64,000 bases of DNA from Nocardia sp. NRRL S-836 (GTDB taxonomy: Bacteria > Actinomycetota > Actinomycetes > Mycobacteriales > Pseudonocardiaceae): NCBI RefSeq assembly GCF_001279525.1, contig NZ_LGDY01000165.1, positions 62,001 through 126,000 on the forward strand, read 5' to 3'. Below are positions 46,432 to 55,560 of this stretch, piece by piece (positions within the stretch are counted from its first letter, which is position 1; every line of letters starts with the position of its first letter). Under the pieces are notes generated by a model. The model searched no databases, had not been told where the DNA came from, and saw only the letters and a list, made by a program, of their open reading frames with translations. The translations under genes were made by a program, and so were the position numbers.

Positions 46432-47151
46432 GTGAGTGAGCTGCGTGACCGTCAGGACGTCCTCGACGAGGTCGAGGACTACGACGCCGTGCCGTGGAAC
46501 TACCGGGCGATCGGCGGGTCGTTCAAGGGCATCCCGTGGTGGGCCGCGATCCTCTGCGCGTGGGTCCCGGCGGCCGTCAGTGCGTTCATCGACATCAACG
46601 CCACCAAGACCGTCGGCTGGACGTTCAACGTCGCGTTCTTCGCCGGTGCGCTCGCCGCGATCCTGCTGGTGCAGCGCCGCAGCCTGTTCGCGCCGATGGT
46701 GCAGCCGCCGCTCGTCCTCGCCGCCACCGTCCCGCTGCTGGTCCTGCAGACCGGCGAGGTGCAGAAGGGCGGCCTCGCCAGCATGGCGCTGGGCCTGGGC
46801 AAGCCGCTGATCGACAGCTTCCCGGTCATGGCGATCACCACCGCCGTCACCGTCGGGCTGGGCATCCTGCGGATCTTCCTGCAGAAGGACCCCAACCGCC
46901 CGACCGCCGACGAGGTCCGCGAGGCGAAGGCCGAGCTCAAGGCGCGCAGCAAGCCCGCACGCAAGCCCGCACGCGAAGAGGCTCCGGAGGAACCCGAGGA
47001 GCGTCCACGCCGCCCACGGCCCGAGGGGGCCCCTGCGCGTCGTCCGCGTCCCGAGGGTGCTCCGGCCCGCCGCCCACGTCCGGAAGGCGCCGCCCGTGGC
47101 GAGCGCCCGGCCGGCCAGCGCCGCCCCCGGCCGCCGCGCGAAGACCGCTGA
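46432..47151 (+). CDS. DUF6542-type membrane protein with Pro/Arg repeat tail
   Basis: A 239-residue protein: an N-terminal acidic segment, four hydrophobic segments between residues 37 and 145 (IPWWAAILCAWVPAAVSAF onward), then a basic tail in which a PEGAPARRPR unit is repeated about three times. The core corresponds to Rv1111c, also adjacent to ispH and ychF in mycobacteria (from memory). GTG 46432 lies 7 nt after a TACCGT box (46419-46424) and looks leaderless. Function unknown; the tail may interact with polyanionic wall polymers or nucleic acid. Confidence 0.8.
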   Translation: MSELRDRQDVLDEVEDYDAVPWNYRAIGGSFKGIPWWAAILCAWVPAAVSAFIDINATKTVGWTFNVAFFAGALAAILLVQRRSLFAPMVQPPLVLAATVPLLVLQTGEVQKGGLASMALGLGKPLIDSFPVMAITTAVTVGLGILRIFLQKDPNRPTADEVREAKAELKARSKPARKPAREEAPEEPEERPRRPRPEGAPARRPRPEGAPARRPRPEGAARGERPAGQRRPRPPREDR

Positions 47152-47243
47152 CCAGCCCGACCGGTCGTCCGGGATCGCACCCGGCAACCGCGCACAACGG
47201 ATCGTGGTCGCTCGACGTCGACCGCACCCCCGGCTGAACGCAA

Positions 47244-47287
47244 GCGGGGCGCCCCCGCGCACCCTGAGGTGTGCTGGAGCGCCCCGC
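47244..47287. terminator. Bidirectional terminator between DUF6542 gene and ispH
   Basis: Outer arms GCGGGGCGC (47244-47252) and GCGCCCCGC (47279-47287) enclose an inner stem GCGCACC/GGTGTGC (about 47256-47274) closed by CTGA. It ends 15 nt from the ispH stop and lies 92 nt past the convergent gene's stop. Confidence 0.7.
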
Positions 47288-47302
47288 GGGCACTGCGGAG
47301 GA

Positions 47303-48247
47303 CTAGCGGACGAGGTCCTTGCGGAGCTCGCGCGGCAACGCGAAGGCGATCTTCTCGTTCGCCGTCGTGATCTCCTCGACCTCGCCGAAACCGTGCGACT
47401 CGAGGAACTTCAGCAGCTCCATCACCAGGATGTCCGGGACCGACGCGCCCGACGTGACGCCGACGGTCTCGACGCCGTCGAGCCACGCCAGGTCGACCTC
47501 CTTGGCGTAGTCGACCAGGTACGAGGCCTTGGCACCGTGCTGCAGCGCCACCTCGACCAGCCGGACGGAGTTGGAGGAGTTCTTGGAGCCCACCACCAGC
47601 ACCAGGTCGCACGACGGCGCCATGGTCTTCACCGCGGTCTGGCGGTTCGAGGTGGCGTAGCAGATGTCGTCCGAGGGCGGGTCCTGCAGCTCGGGGAAGC
47701 GGTCCTTGAGCTGCCGGACGCGCACCATGGTCTCGTCGACCGAGAGCGTCGTCTGCGACAGCCAGATCACCTTGCTCGGGTCGCGCACCTCGACGGTGGC
47801 CGCGTCCTCGGCGGTGTCCACGAGCCGCACGTGGTCGGGTGCCTCACCGGCGGTGCCCTCGACCTCCTCGTGGCCCTCGTGGCCGATCAGGAGGATGTCG
47901 TAGTCCTCCTTGGCGAAGCGCACCGCTTCCTTGTGCACCTTGGTCACCAGCGGGCAGGTGGCGTCGATGGTGCGCAACGACCGCTGCGCCGCCTCCTCGT
48001 GCACCGCCGGTGACACACCGTGGGCCGAGAACACCACGAGCGCGCCCTCGGGCACCTCGTCCGTCTCGTTGACGAAGATCGCGCCCCGGTCGGACAGGGT
48101 CTCCACGACGTACTTGTTGTGGACGATCTCCTTGCGCACGTAGACGGGCGCGCCGTACTTCTCGAGGGCGAGCTCGACCGTCTCGACGGCACGATCAACG
48201 CCCGCGCAGTAACCACGCGGCTTCGCCAACAGGACTCGCTTGGGCAT
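47303..48247 (-). CDS. ispH: 4-hydroxy-3-methylbut-2-enyl diphosphate reductase
   Basis: IspH (LytB) is the last MEP-pathway enzyme, a [4Fe-4S] protein making IPP and DMAPP. The 314-residue sequence has the three cluster cysteines in GYCAGV (C14), DATCPLV and [11 protein letters not shown], plus FSAHGV and [13 protein letters not shown] 48247 follows a TACCCT box by 6 nt and has GGAG close by. A cis-prenyltransferase that uses its product is encoded at the right end of the window. Confidence 0.96.
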   Translation of the reverse strand: MPKRVLLAKPRGYCAGVDRAVETVELALEKYGAPVYVRKEIVHNKYVVETLSDRGAIFVNETDEVPEGALVVFSAHGVSPAVHEEAAQRSLRTIDATCPLVTKVHKEAVRFAKEDYDILLIGHEGHEEVEGTAGEAPDHVRLVDTAEDAATVEVRDPSKVIWLSQTTLSVDETMVRVRQLKDRFPELQDPPSDDICYATSNRQTAVKTMAPSCDLVLVVGSKNSSNSVRLVEVALQHGAKASYLVDYAKEVDLAWLDGVETVGVTSGASVPDILVMELLKFLESHGFGEVEEITTANEKIAFALPRELRKDLVR

Positions 48248-48310
48248 GTCTCCAGGGTACCCAGGACCGTTCCTAGGCATTTGTCGCGCTGTTGCGGCAG
48301 GCTAGGACGC

Positions 48311-48802
48311 ATGAAGCCACTGCCATTGGGTGTCCGCGTCGCCGCTGGGCTCGCGGTGACCGCCCTCGAACAGGCGCGGAAGCTGCCGCAGCAGCTGGCC
48401 GGACTCCCGTTGACCGTGGTCAGCGAGGCGATGCAGCTGTCCATGCGCGTGCAGCAGCATGTGACCGAACTCGCCATCAAGGGCGACGACGTCCTCTCCG
48501 GACTGAGGCCGGCCGAGGAAGAGCCGGAGTGGGCGACGTTCGACGAGGACGAGACGTCCGTCACGACTTCTCAGGAAACTCCCGCCGACGACCCGTGGGA
48601 AGAGGAGGAGCGCGCCCTCGCCGAGGTGCCGGAGTTCCTGCCCGCCTACGACGAGCTGTCGATCGCCCAGCTGCGCGCGCGGCTGCGCAACCTCTCGCTG
48701 GAGCACCTCGAAGAGCTGCTGCGCTACGAGCAGGACCACGCGGCCAGGCCCGAGTTCATCGGCATGCTCAACCGCAGGATCGCGACGGTCAGGACTCAGT
48801 GA
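48311..48802 (+). CDS. Lipid-droplet-associated-type protein (Rv1109c-like)
   Basis: A 163-residue protein with an amphipathic N-terminal half ([40 protein letters not shown]), an acidic middle, and a C-terminal helix [25 protein letters not shown]. It matches proteins annotated as lipid-droplet-associated in actinomycetes and sits between ispH and xseA as Rv1109c does. The biochemical role is unknown. The TGA overlaps the xseA GTG. Confidence 0.8.
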   Translation: MKPLPLGVRVAAGLAVTALEQARKLPQQLAGLPLTVVSEAMQLSMRVQQHVTELAIKGDDVLSGLRPAEEEPEWATFDEDETSVTTSQETPADDPWEEEERALAEVPEFLPAYDELSIAQLRARLRNLSLEHLEELLRYEQDHAARPEFIGMLNRRIATVRTQ

Positions 48803-50046
48803 CCGACAAATCCACGCCGGAGAACCCGTGGCCGGTGCGGACGGTCGCGCGCAAGCTGCTCGACTGGATCAACCGGCTCGGCGAGGTCTGGGTCGAGGGC
48901 CAGGTCACGCAGCTCAACGCCCGCAGCTCCACGGCGTTCCTCACCCTGCGCGACCCGAGCGTCGACATGTCCATGTCGATCACCGCCAGCGCGGGCATGG
49001 TGCGCGAACTGCAGCTGACCGAGGGCAGCCGGGTGATCGTCCACGGCAAGATCAGCTTCTACCCGAACCGGGGCACGCTGTCGTTGCGCGCGGACGAGAT
49101 CCGCGCCGTCGGCATCGGTGAGCTGCTCGCCCGCATCGAACGGCTGCGCAAGCTGCTGCACGCCGAGGGCCTCTTCGACCCGCGCCGCAAGCGCAGGCCG
49201 CCGTTCCTGCCGCGGAAGATCGGCCTGGTCACCGGACGCGCGTCCGCGGCGGAGCGCGACGTGCTCACGAACGCGCGCAACCGCTGGCCCGGCGCGCACT
49301 TCCGCGTCATCAACGTCGCCGTGCAGGGCCCGACCGCCGTCACCCAGGTGATCACCGCACTGTCCACTTTGGATCGCGATCCGGAGTGCGATGTGATCAT
49401 CATCGCCCGCGGCGGCGGCAGCGTGGAGGACCTGCTGCCGTTCTCCGACGAGGCGATGTGCCGCGCGGTCGCCTCGTGCCGCACGCCGGTGCTGTCGGCG
49501 ATCGGGCACGAGCCGGACACCCCGCTCATCGACCACGTCGCTGACGTGCGTTGTTCGACGCCGACCGACGCTGGCAAACGGGTGGTTCCCGACGTCGCCG
49601 AGGAGAGTGAACGGGTCCGCCAGATGCGCGACCGCGGCCGGCGCGCCCTGCACGGCTGGGTCGACCGCGAACGCAGGCTGCTCGACCAGCTGCGTTCACG
49701 ACCTGTGCTTTCGGATCCGCACGGTCCGCTCGACCGCAGGTCCGAAGAGGTGAACCGGCTCCGCGAACAGGGCCGCCGAGCGGTCACGCAACGTCTCGAC
49801 CGCGAGGACGTCCACCTCTCCGGGACGAAAGCCCGCTTGACGACCCTCGGACCAGCCGCCACGCTGGCCCGCGGATATGCCGTTGTGCAACTCGTCACAC
49901 CCGACGGGCCGGACGGCGTGTTGCGATCTGTGACGGACGCCCCCAGCGGAACACAACTGCGGGTACGCGTCGTTGACGGTGCAGTGCGAGCGGTCGTGAC
50001 CAGCGGCGCAGCCGATGCGGAAGGGGGAGGTACCGATGATGCGTGA
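48799..50046 (+). CDS. xseA: Exodeoxyribonuclease VII large subunit
   Basis: A 415-residue catalytic subunit of the ssDNA exonuclease VII: N-terminal OB fold ([23 protein letters not shown]), catalytic domain with [35 protein letters not shown] and [23 protein letters not shown], then a coiled coil and a C-terminal beta segment (ARGYAVV). GTG 48799 overlaps the upstream stop. It forms a complex with XseB encoded two genes on. Confidence 0.96.
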   Translation: MTDKSTPENPWPVRTVARKLLDWINRLGEVWVEGQVTQLNARSSTAFLTLRDPSVDMSMSITASAGMVRELQLTEGSRVIVHGKISFYPNRGTLSLRADEIRAVGIGELLARIERLRKLLHAEGLFDPRRKRRPPFLPRKIGLVTGRASAAERDVLTNARNRWPGAHFRVINVAVQGPTAVTQVITALSTLDRDPECDVIIIARGGGSVEDLLPFSDEAMCRAVASCRTPVLSAIGHEPDTPLIDHVADVRCSTPTDAGKRVVPDVAEESERVRQMRDRGRRALHGWVDRERRLLDQLRSRPVLSDPHGPLDRRSEEVNRLREQGRRAVTQRLDREDVHLSGTKARLTTLGPAATLARGYAVVQLVTPDGPDGVLRSVTDAPSGTQLRVRVVDGAVRAVVTSGAADAEGGGTDDA

Positions 50047-50380
50047 TGCCGTGTTCCTGCCCCTGACCATGGAGGCGGCCGGTGAGTGCGCGTCCGGTCT
50101 GCGGACGAAGGCGGAGGCGGCGAACAAGGCCGCGGCGGAGTGCTGGACGGAGCTGGTGGGCGACTGCGACACGCCGAGCCGCCGCACACTGATCCTCACC
50201 CTGCACGACCTGAGCGAGGCGACGGCGGGCACGGTGCAGTACCGGCGCGTCGCGGAGGCCGAGGCGCTCATCGACGAGGCGGTGCGAGAGGGTGACGGCG
50301 AGGAGTTCGCGGAGGCGCTGGTCGGCTACGACCTGGCCGTCGCGACCGTGCTGAGCCGTCTGAGGAGCCAGTCCGCGTGA
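50036..50380 (+). CDS. Hypothetical helical protein between xseA and xseB
   Basis: A 114-residue, mostly helical protein ([59 protein letters not shown]) without recognised domain. ATG 50036 has GGAGG 5 nt upstream and lies 11 nt inside the xseA end; its stop overlaps the xseB GTG. Because it is translationally sandwiched in the exonuclease VII operon, a role with that enzyme is possible but unproved. Confidence 0.7.
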   Translation: MMRDAVFLPLTMEAAGECASGLRTKAEAANKAAAECWTELVGDCDTPSRRTLILTLHDLSEATAGTVQYRRVAEAEALIDEAVREGDGEEFAEALVGYDLAVATVLSRLRSQSA

Positions 50381-50604
50381 GTTCGGAAGCACAGAAGGAA
50401 ACACTGGGTTACGAAGCCGCCCGCGACGAGCTGGTCGAGGTGGTCCGCAAGCTGGAGGCCGGCGGCCTGTCGCTGGAGGACTCGCTCGCGCTCTGGGAAC
50501 GCGGTGAGGCGCTCGCCAAGACGTGTGAGCAGCATCTCGCCGGTGCGCGCGAGCGAATCGATGCAGCTCTCGCCGTGGTCGAGGAGGACGTTTCGCAGGC
50601 GTGA
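50377..50604 (+). CDS. xseB: Exodeoxyribonuclease VII small subunit
   Basis: A 75-residue helical protein with the XseB signature [35 protein letters not shown]. It decorates the coiled coil of XseA to give active exonuclease VII. GTG start at 50377 in GTGA overlap with the preceding gene. Confidence 0.94.
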   Translation: MSSEAQKETLGYEAARDELVEVVRKLEAGGLSLEDSLALWERGEALAKTCEQHLAGARERIDAALAVVEEDVSQA

Positions 50605-50671
50605 TCCCGTGCAAGGATTCAGCTGCCGATCACAAAATCCGGCACGCTGAGTAGTCGCATGGAGGCGCGCA

Positions 50672-51712
50672 ATGGTGAACACCCCCGCGGAACGACGTCG
50701 CGAAGCCCCGGACCGGAACCTGGCGTTGGAGCTCGTGCGCGTCACCGAGGCCGCGGCGATGGCCGCCGGCCGGTGGGTGGGGCGTGGCGACAAGAACGGC
50801 GGTGACGGCGCCGCGGTCGACGCGATGCGCAAGCTGATCCACACCGTGTCGATGCGCGGTGTCGTCGTGATCGGCGAGGGCGAGAAGGACGAGGCGCCCA
50901 TGCTGTTCAACGGCGAGGAGGTCGGCAACGGCGAGGGCCCCGAGTGCGACGTGGCGGTCGACCCGGTCGACGGCACCACGCTGATGTCGAAGGGCATGCC
51001 GAACGCGCTGGCGGTGCTGGCGGTGGCCGAGCGCGGCGCGATGTTCGACCCGTCCGCCGTGTTCTACATGGAGAAGCTCGCCGTGGGCCCGGAGGCGGCC
51101 GACGTCATCGACATCACCGCGCCGGTCGCGGAGAACATCCGCAGGGTCGCGAAAGCGAAGCACAGCGACGTGTCCGACGTGAACGTGTGCATCCTGGACC
51201 GGCCGCGGCACCAGGACATCGTGCGGGAGGTGCGCAAGGCGGGCGCGCGCATCCACTTCATCTCCGACGGCGACGTCGCCGGTGCGATCGCGGCCGCGCG
51301 GCCCACGTCGGGCGTGGACATGCTCATCGGCATCGGCGGCACGCCGGAGGGCATCATCGCGGCGGCGGCGCTGAAGTGCGTCGGTGGCGCGATCCAGGGC
51401 CGGTTGTGGCCCAAGGACGACGAGGAGCGCGAGAAGGCCATCGGCGCGGGCCACGACCTGTCGCGGGTGCTCACGACGAACGACCTCGTGGCGGGCGACA
51501 ACGTCTTCTTCTGCGCCACGGGCGTGACCGACGGCGATCTGCTGCGCGGCGTGCACTACCGCGCGGGCGGCTGCACCACCCAGTCGATCGTCATGCGGTC
51601 CAAGTCCGGCACGGTGCGCATGATCGACGGCTTCCACAGCCTGCACAAGCTGCGCGAATACGCCTCGGTCGACTTCGACCTGCCCGACCACGTGCAGCAG
51701 CCGCTGCCGTAA
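50672..51712 (+). CDS. glpX: Class II fructose-1,6-bisphosphatase
   Basis: A 346-residue GlpX enzyme that hydrolyses fructose 1,6-bisphosphate in gluconeogenesis, the usual FBPase of actinobacteria. Metal-site motifs: [23 protein letters not shown], and [20 protein letters not shown] at 50672 with GGAGG upstream. In mycobacteria it directly precedes fum; here about 4.9 kb of accessory genes separates the two. Confidence 0.96.
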   Translation: MVNTPAERRREAPDRNLALELVRVTEAAAMAAGRWVGRGDKNGGDGAAVDAMRKLIHTVSMRGVVVIGEGEKDEAPMLFNGEEVGNGEGPECDVAVDPVDGTTLMSKGMPNALAVLAVAERGAMFDPSAVFYMEKLAVGPEAADVIDITAPVAENIRRVAKAKHSDVSDVNVCILDRPRHQDIVREVRKAGARIHFISDGDVAGAIAAARPTSGVDMLIGIGGTPEGIIAAAALKCVGGAIQGRLWPKDDEEREKAIGAGHDLSRVLTTNDLVAGDNVFFCATGVTDGDLLRGVHYRAGGCTTQSIVMRSKSGTVRMIDGFHSLHKLREYASVDFDLPDHVQQPLP

Positions 51713-51743
51713 AAGGCAACTGTGAACGCTGAGCGACCAGACG

Positions 51744-51770
51744 AGTGACCCTAGTCATCGAGTCACTTTT
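51744..51770 (+). terminator. Probable glpX terminator
   Basis: AGTGAC (51744-51749) and GTCACT (51762-51767) flank a 12-nt loop and are followed by TTT, 32 nt after the glpX stop. Confidence 0.45.
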
Positions 51771-51831
51771 GTCCTTAGTTTCCGAACTGACCCCGGCAAC
51801 CCTGCGCCGGGTTCAGGAAAGGAACTCAACG

Positions 51832-52602
51832 ATGAGGGCACGTTCGTTGTTCTCCGCATTCGTCGTGGCTGCCGGCGCGCTGCTCGCGTCGGCCGTCTCG
51901 GCGACGGCGGCACCCGCCCCCACCACCGACGGCGAGGTCTCGCCGATGATCGTCGGTGGCGGCAACGCCACGCAGGTCTACTCGTGGATGGTCTCGCTGC
52001 AGAGCACCTCCGGCAGCCACTTCTGCGGCGGCACGCTGATCAAGGCCAACTGGGTCGTGACGGCGAAGCACTGCGTCCAGGGCTCCTCGGCCGCGTCGAT
52101 CCGCACCCGGATCGGCACGACCAACCGCACCAGCGGCGGCACGGTCACCGGCGCGTCCCGGATCGTCACGCACCCGTCCGCCGACCTGGCGCTGGTGCAG
52201 CTGAACACCTCGGTCAGCCAGGCGCCCGCCCCGGTGGCGTCCGCGTCCGGCGCCGTCGGCACCGCCACCCGCATCATCGGCTGGGGCCAGACCTGCCCGG
52301 TGCGGGGTGCGTGCGGCGCCCCGGTCACCCTGCAGGAGCTCAACACCTCGATCGTGAGCGACACCCGGTGCTCGGGCATCAGCGCCGCGTCGGAGATCTG
52401 CACCAACAACACCGACGGCAACAAGGGCGCCTGCTACGGCGACTCGGGTGGCCCGCAGGTGAAGTCCGTGAACGGCCGGTGGGAGCTCATCGGCGCGACC
52501 AGCCGCTCCGGTGGCGGCGCGAACTGCGCCCAGGCTCCGTCGATCTACGTGGACGTCCCGTACTTCCGCTCGTGGATCAGCCAGTACGCCGGCACCGTCT
52601 AG
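51832..52602 (+). CDS. Secreted S1-family (chymotrypsin-fold) serine protease
   Basis: A 256-residue pre-pro-protease. Signal peptide [15 protein letters not shown] to ATAAPAP, short pro-segment, mature N-terminus IVGG at residue 40, triad His80 (VVTAKHC), Asp118 (SADLALVQL) and Ser205 (GDSGGP). The residue six before the catalytic Ser, which sets S1 specificity (chymotrypsin 189), is Gly rather than the Asp of trypsin, so cleavage after Lys/Arg is not expected despite the trypsin-like family. ATG 51832 has AAAGGA 8 nt upstream. Confidence 0.92.
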   Translation: MRARSLFSAFVVAAGALLASAVSATAAPAPTTDGEVSPMIVGGGNATQVYSWMVSLQSTSGSHFCGGTLIKANWVVTAKHCVQGSSAASIRTRIGTTNRTSGGTVTGASRIVTHPSADLALVQLNTSVSQAPAPVASASGAVGTATRIIGWGQTCPVRGACGAPVTLQELNTSIVSDTRCSGISAASEICTNNTDGNKGACYGDSGGPQVKSVNGRWELIGATSRSGGGANCAQAPSIYVDVPYFRSWISQYAGTV

Positions 52603-52629
52603 GCACTGACGGCCGCTGAACGCGGCACG

Positions 52630-52666
52630 AGGGCCCGTCTCCCGATCGTCGTGGGAGGCGGGCCCT
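52630..52666 (+). terminator. Terminator after the protease gene
   Basis: AGGGCCCGTCTCCC (52630-52643) pairs with GGGAGGCGGGCCCT (52653-52666) over 14 bp with one wobble and a 9-nt loop, 28 nt after the stop. Confidence 0.8.
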
Positions 52667-52766
52667 TCGCGTTGCACGTGACGCCGCGCAGGTCATCGCC
52701 TGACTCGTTCGGCCGGTGATTGAACTCACCCGAGGGTGGTTACCCCGCTACAGAGGGGTGATGAGG

Positions 52767-53186
52767 ATGCGAGTTCTGATCACGACGGTGCTCCTGCTCC
52801 TCGGCATCGCGGCTTTTGCCGCGCCCGCCCAGGCTCAGGCGGGATGCACCGTCTACAACGGAGCGTGCCTGGAGAAGCACTCGAACCTGGCGTGGCTCGT
52901 CTACAACGGCAAGACGAGCTACGGTCCGGTGCAGGTGAGCCACGGAAGGCCGGGGTACGAGACCCCGGTCGGCACGTTCTCGGTGCTGCGCAAGGTGAAG
53001 AACGACTGGAGCGTCCCCTACAACGGCCCGATGCCGAACGCGGTGTACTTCACCGGCGACGGCATCGCGTTCCACCAGGGTGACGTCGCGGTCCAGTCGC
53101 ACGGGTGCATCCACCTGGCACCCGAGGCATCGCAGGTGTTCTACGACAACCTGATGGTCGGCGAGCAGGTGCAGGTCCTGCCCTAA
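52767..53186 (+). CDS. Secreted L,D-transpeptidase (YkuD domain)
   Basis: A 139-residue exported protein: signal peptide MRVLITTVLLLLGIAAFAAP, then a minimal YkuD catalytic domain with VSHGRPGYETPVGTF and the active-site set His103, His112 and Cys114 in HQGDVAVQSHGCIHL. It should form 3-3 cross-links or attach proteins to peptidoglycan. There is no LysM, Ig-like or peptidoglycan-binding domain, so it is unusually short. ATG 52767 is 8 nt after GAGGGG; ATG 52761 is an alternative. Its stop overlaps that of the convergent hypothetical gene. Confidence 0.88.
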   Translation: MRVLITTVLLLLGIAAFAAPAQAQAGCTVYNGACLEKHSNLAWLVYNGKTSYGPVQVSHGRPGYETPVGTFSVLRKVKNDWSVPYNGPMPNAVYFTGDGIAFHQGDVAVQSHGCIHLAPEASQVFYDNLMVGEQVQVLP

Positions 53187-53926
53187 CCGATGGCTGCCCA
53201 CCAGCTGCCGTCGTCGCGCCCGACAACGGAGGCGCGACCCGCCAGTCCGGTGGGCAGCCATCCGGCCATCCGGTCGAGCTGCCGCCCCACCACGACGAGC
53301 GCGGTGGCCTCGTTGCGCACCAGGTCGTCCAGCAGAGCGGGTACCTCCACGGCACTGAAGTCCACATCGGACACCAGCCGTCCGGGCGCCTCCCGGTTCG
53401 GGCGCACGGCCCGCCAGCCCTCGAAGCCCTCCCAGTACAGCTCGTCCGCGTCGAGCGGGAACTCCCCGGACGAGATCTTGGGCGACACGAGCGCGATCGT
53501 TCCCACGAACCTGTTCACCAGCCCGCTCAGCCTGCGCGGATGACGGACGGGCTCCGGTTTTCCGCCGGTGCGCACGTGTTCCACACCGAGCGCACGGGCG
53601 ACCCGTTCCACGGCCGCGTGCACCCCGTCCTCCAGCGCCGCCACGACCAGCTCGACGTCCCTGCTCACGTTCAGCGCGTCCGGCAGGGCCAGCCGCACCA
53701 CCGCGCGGCCGGGCGTGAGCACGACGTCCGGCACCAGGCGGTCCGGCAACGTCAGCTCGACCAGCACGTCACCGCCCCACCCCGCCGTGTCGACCGCCGC
53801 GTTGACCCGGCGTTCCACCAGCTCGGCGAGCGGCTGCCAGTACGCGGTGGGTGGCCGTCCCCGAGTCGTCGGGCCCACCCACCACGGCATGCCGGGTGCC
53901 GTGTCAGCCCAGCGAACGTGAATCAC
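53183..53926 (-). CDS. Hypothetical protein, unrecognised
   Basis: A 247-residue, apparently cytoplasmic protein (no signal peptide or membrane helix): VIHVRWADTAPGMPWWVGP at the start, a central VVLTPGRAVVRLALPDALNV beta-rich part and a C-terminal DDLVRNEATALVVVGRQLDRMAGWLP. No domain is recognised. GTG 53926 has GGGGGAA 3 nt upstream. Next-door genes give no functional clue; it is convergent with the L,D-transpeptidase gene. Confidence 0.6.
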   Translation of the reverse strand: MIHVRWADTAPGMPWWVGPTTRGRPPTAYWQPLAELVERRVNAAVDTAGWGGDVLVELTLPDRLVPDVVLTPGRAVVRLALPDALNVSRDVELVVAALEDGVHAAVERVARALGVEHVRTGGKPEPVRHPRRLSGLVNRFVGTIALVSPKISSGEFPLDADELYWEGFEGWRAVRPNREAPGRLVSDVDFSAVEVPALLDDLVRNEATALVVVGRQLDRMAGWLPTGLAGRASVVGRDDGSWWAAIG

Positions 53927-54040
53927 AGTTCCCCCAGGGGTTGCTGCTGCGCGTCCCCCTGACACGCACAACCCGGTCACTGCTCCCAGCGTACTGGTGG
54001 GCGCCACCGCGTTGCGCGTCCTCGGGAACTCCGCCGGGTG

Positions 54041-54973
54041 TTAGCCCAGCAGGCGCCGCACCGTCCCGGCGATGGCGTCCACCCGTTCGAGGGCCGACCC
54101 GTGGTCGAGCCCCTCGTCCTCGCGGGCGAGCGTGTAGATCACCCCGCCCGCGCTCGCGACGTGGTCGGGCACCCACACGATCCCGCGCTCGGCCAGCAGG
54201 TCCGCGACGCCGTCGTCGGTGAGCTGGTTATTCGCCGGACCCACGACCAGCCGGACGTCCAGCGCCCGCACCACCTCCGGGCTCAGCACCCCGCCGACCG
54301 CCGCGGGCACCAGCACATCCGCCTTCGTCGTGTACGCCTGGTCCGGTTCGACCCAGCCGAACTCGTCCGTCCGCCTGCTTCCGTCCACATCGGACACAAC
54401 AACCTCCGCACCCGGCAGCCCGCGTGCGACCAGCTCCCCCACCGAGCCGAACCCGCTGATCACGACCTTCCTCCCGGCCAGGTCCGGACTCCCGAACACC
54501 TTCTCCGCCGCCGCACCGAGCGCCGCCAGCACCCCGCGCGCCGTCGGTCCGCTCGACGACCCCGTGCCACCGTGCTCCTCCGGCAGGCAGTAGGCGTGCG
54601 GGGTGAGCTCCCTGAGCACCAGCATGTCGTCCGGCCCGGTCCCGACGTCGGGCCCGGCCCGGTACTGCCCGCCGAAGGAGTTGATCAGGTCGGCGTGATC
54701 CAGCAACACGGCACGCCGCAGCTCGGGCGTGAGCGGCCGGTCGACCACGACGACGCTCTTGGCCCCGCCGTGCGCGATCCCGGCCGCCGCGCACTTGAGC
54801 GTCATCGCCCTGGACAGCCGCAGCACGTCGGTGATGGCGTCGGTGATCGCCGGGTACGCCTTCATCCGGCACCCGCCCACCGCCGGGCCCGCCGCGGACG
54901 AGTGGATGGCGACCATCGTCGTCATGCCGGAGCGCCGGCCGGTGCGCACGACCAGCCGTTCGTGTTCCCACAT
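54041..54973 (-). CDS. Glu/Leu/Phe/Val dehydrogenase
   Basis: A 310-residue NAD-dependent amino-acid dehydrogenase, most like leucine/valine dehydrogenases. The catalytic-domain MTLKCAAAGIAHGGAKSVVV holds the active-site lysines; the Rossmann loop is VISGFGSVGELVARGL, followed by VLVPAAVGGVL and GPANNQLTDDG. It deaminates branched-chain or aromatic amino acids to 2-oxo acids. ATG 54973 has GGGAGGA upstream. Divergent from an Lrp-family regulator with a shared palindrome, so induction by an amino acid is likely. Confidence 0.88.
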   Translation of the reverse strand: MWEHERLVVRTGRRSGMTTMVAIHSSAAGPAVGGCRMKAYPAITDAITDVLRLSRAMTLKCAAAGIAHGGAKSVVVVDRPLTPELRRAVLLDHADLINSFGGQYRAGPDVGTGPDDMLVLRELTPHAYCLPEEHGGTGSSSGPTARGVLAALGAAAEKVFGSPDLAGRKVVISGFGSVGELVARGLPGAEVVVSDVDGSRRTDEFGWVEPDQAYTTKADVLVPAAVGGVLSPEVVRALDVRLVVGPANNQLTDDGVADLLAERGIVWVPDHVASAGGVIYTLAREDEGLDHGSALERVDAIAGTVRRLLG

Positions 54974-55043
54974 CTTGCGTCCTCCCCGAACTTCCACCAG
55001 GTTCCTGGTTCGAAGCTAGGGTGATCACCAGCGCTGTAGGTGC

Positions 55044-55066
55044 TCTGCCGAACGTTGTTCGGCAGA
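55044..55066. promoter_or_regulatory. Perfect palindrome, likely Lrp-family operator
   Basis: Arms TCTGCCGAAC (55044-55053) and GTTCGGCAGA (55057-55066) around GTT. It lies 18 bp before the Lrp-type gene and 70 bp upstream of the divergent dehydrogenase, an ideal position for autoregulation plus control of the enzyme. Confidence 0.7.
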
Positions 55067-55083
55067 CGGATTGCGGGGACGGC

Positions 55084-55539
55084 ATGGACGAACTTGATTC
55101 GGCGATCGTGCGGGAGCTCCAGCGCGATGCCCGGCAGTCGAACCGCGACATCGCCCGCAAGGTCGGCGTGGCACCGTCGACGTGCCTGGAACGCACCCGC
55201 CTGCTGCGCGAACGCGGCGTGATCCGCGGCTACCACGCCGACATCAGCCCGACCGCGCTGAACCGCTCCGTGCAGGCCCTGGTGTCGGTGCAGGTCCGCC
55301 CGCTGAGCCGGGCCGTGATCGACGCGTTCAAGAACTTCGCCGCCGGGCTGCCGGAGGTGCTGTCGGTGTTCGTGATGGCGGGCAGCGACGACTTCGTGAT
55401 CCACGTGAGCGCTCAGGACAACGAGCACCTGCACGCGTTCCTGGTGGACCGGCTGAGCCAGCGCAAGGAGATCGTCGGCTTCCGGACGTCGATCATCTTC
55501 CAGGCCATCGCGAAACACGACCCGGCCCCGCTGCCGTGA
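55084..55539 (+). CDS. Lrp/AsnC-family transcriptional regulator
   Basis: A 151-residue regulator with AsnC-type HTH (MDELDSAIVRELQRDARQSN, IARKVGVAPSTCLERTRLL) and a RAM ligand-binding domain (VSVQVRPLSRAVIDAFK, VLSVFVMAGSDDFVIHV). ATG 55084. It probably binds the palindrome at 55044-55066 and responds to a branched-chain or aromatic amino acid, the substrate class of the divergent dehydrogenase. Confidence 0.93.
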   Translation: MDELDSAIVRELQRDARQSNRDIARKVGVAPSTCLERTRLLRERGVIRGYHADISPTALNRSVQALVSVQVRPLSRAVIDAFKNFAAGLPEVLSVFVMAGSDDFVIHVSAQDNEHLHAFLVDRLSQRKEIVGFRTSIIFQAIAKHDPAPLP

Positions 55540-55560
55540 CGGCGAGCGGGGCCGCGGGGC

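Noticed and set aside
51982..52602. Assigning tryptic specificity to the S1 protease
   Set aside because: The S1 site residue is Gly, not Asp, so only family membership is claimed.
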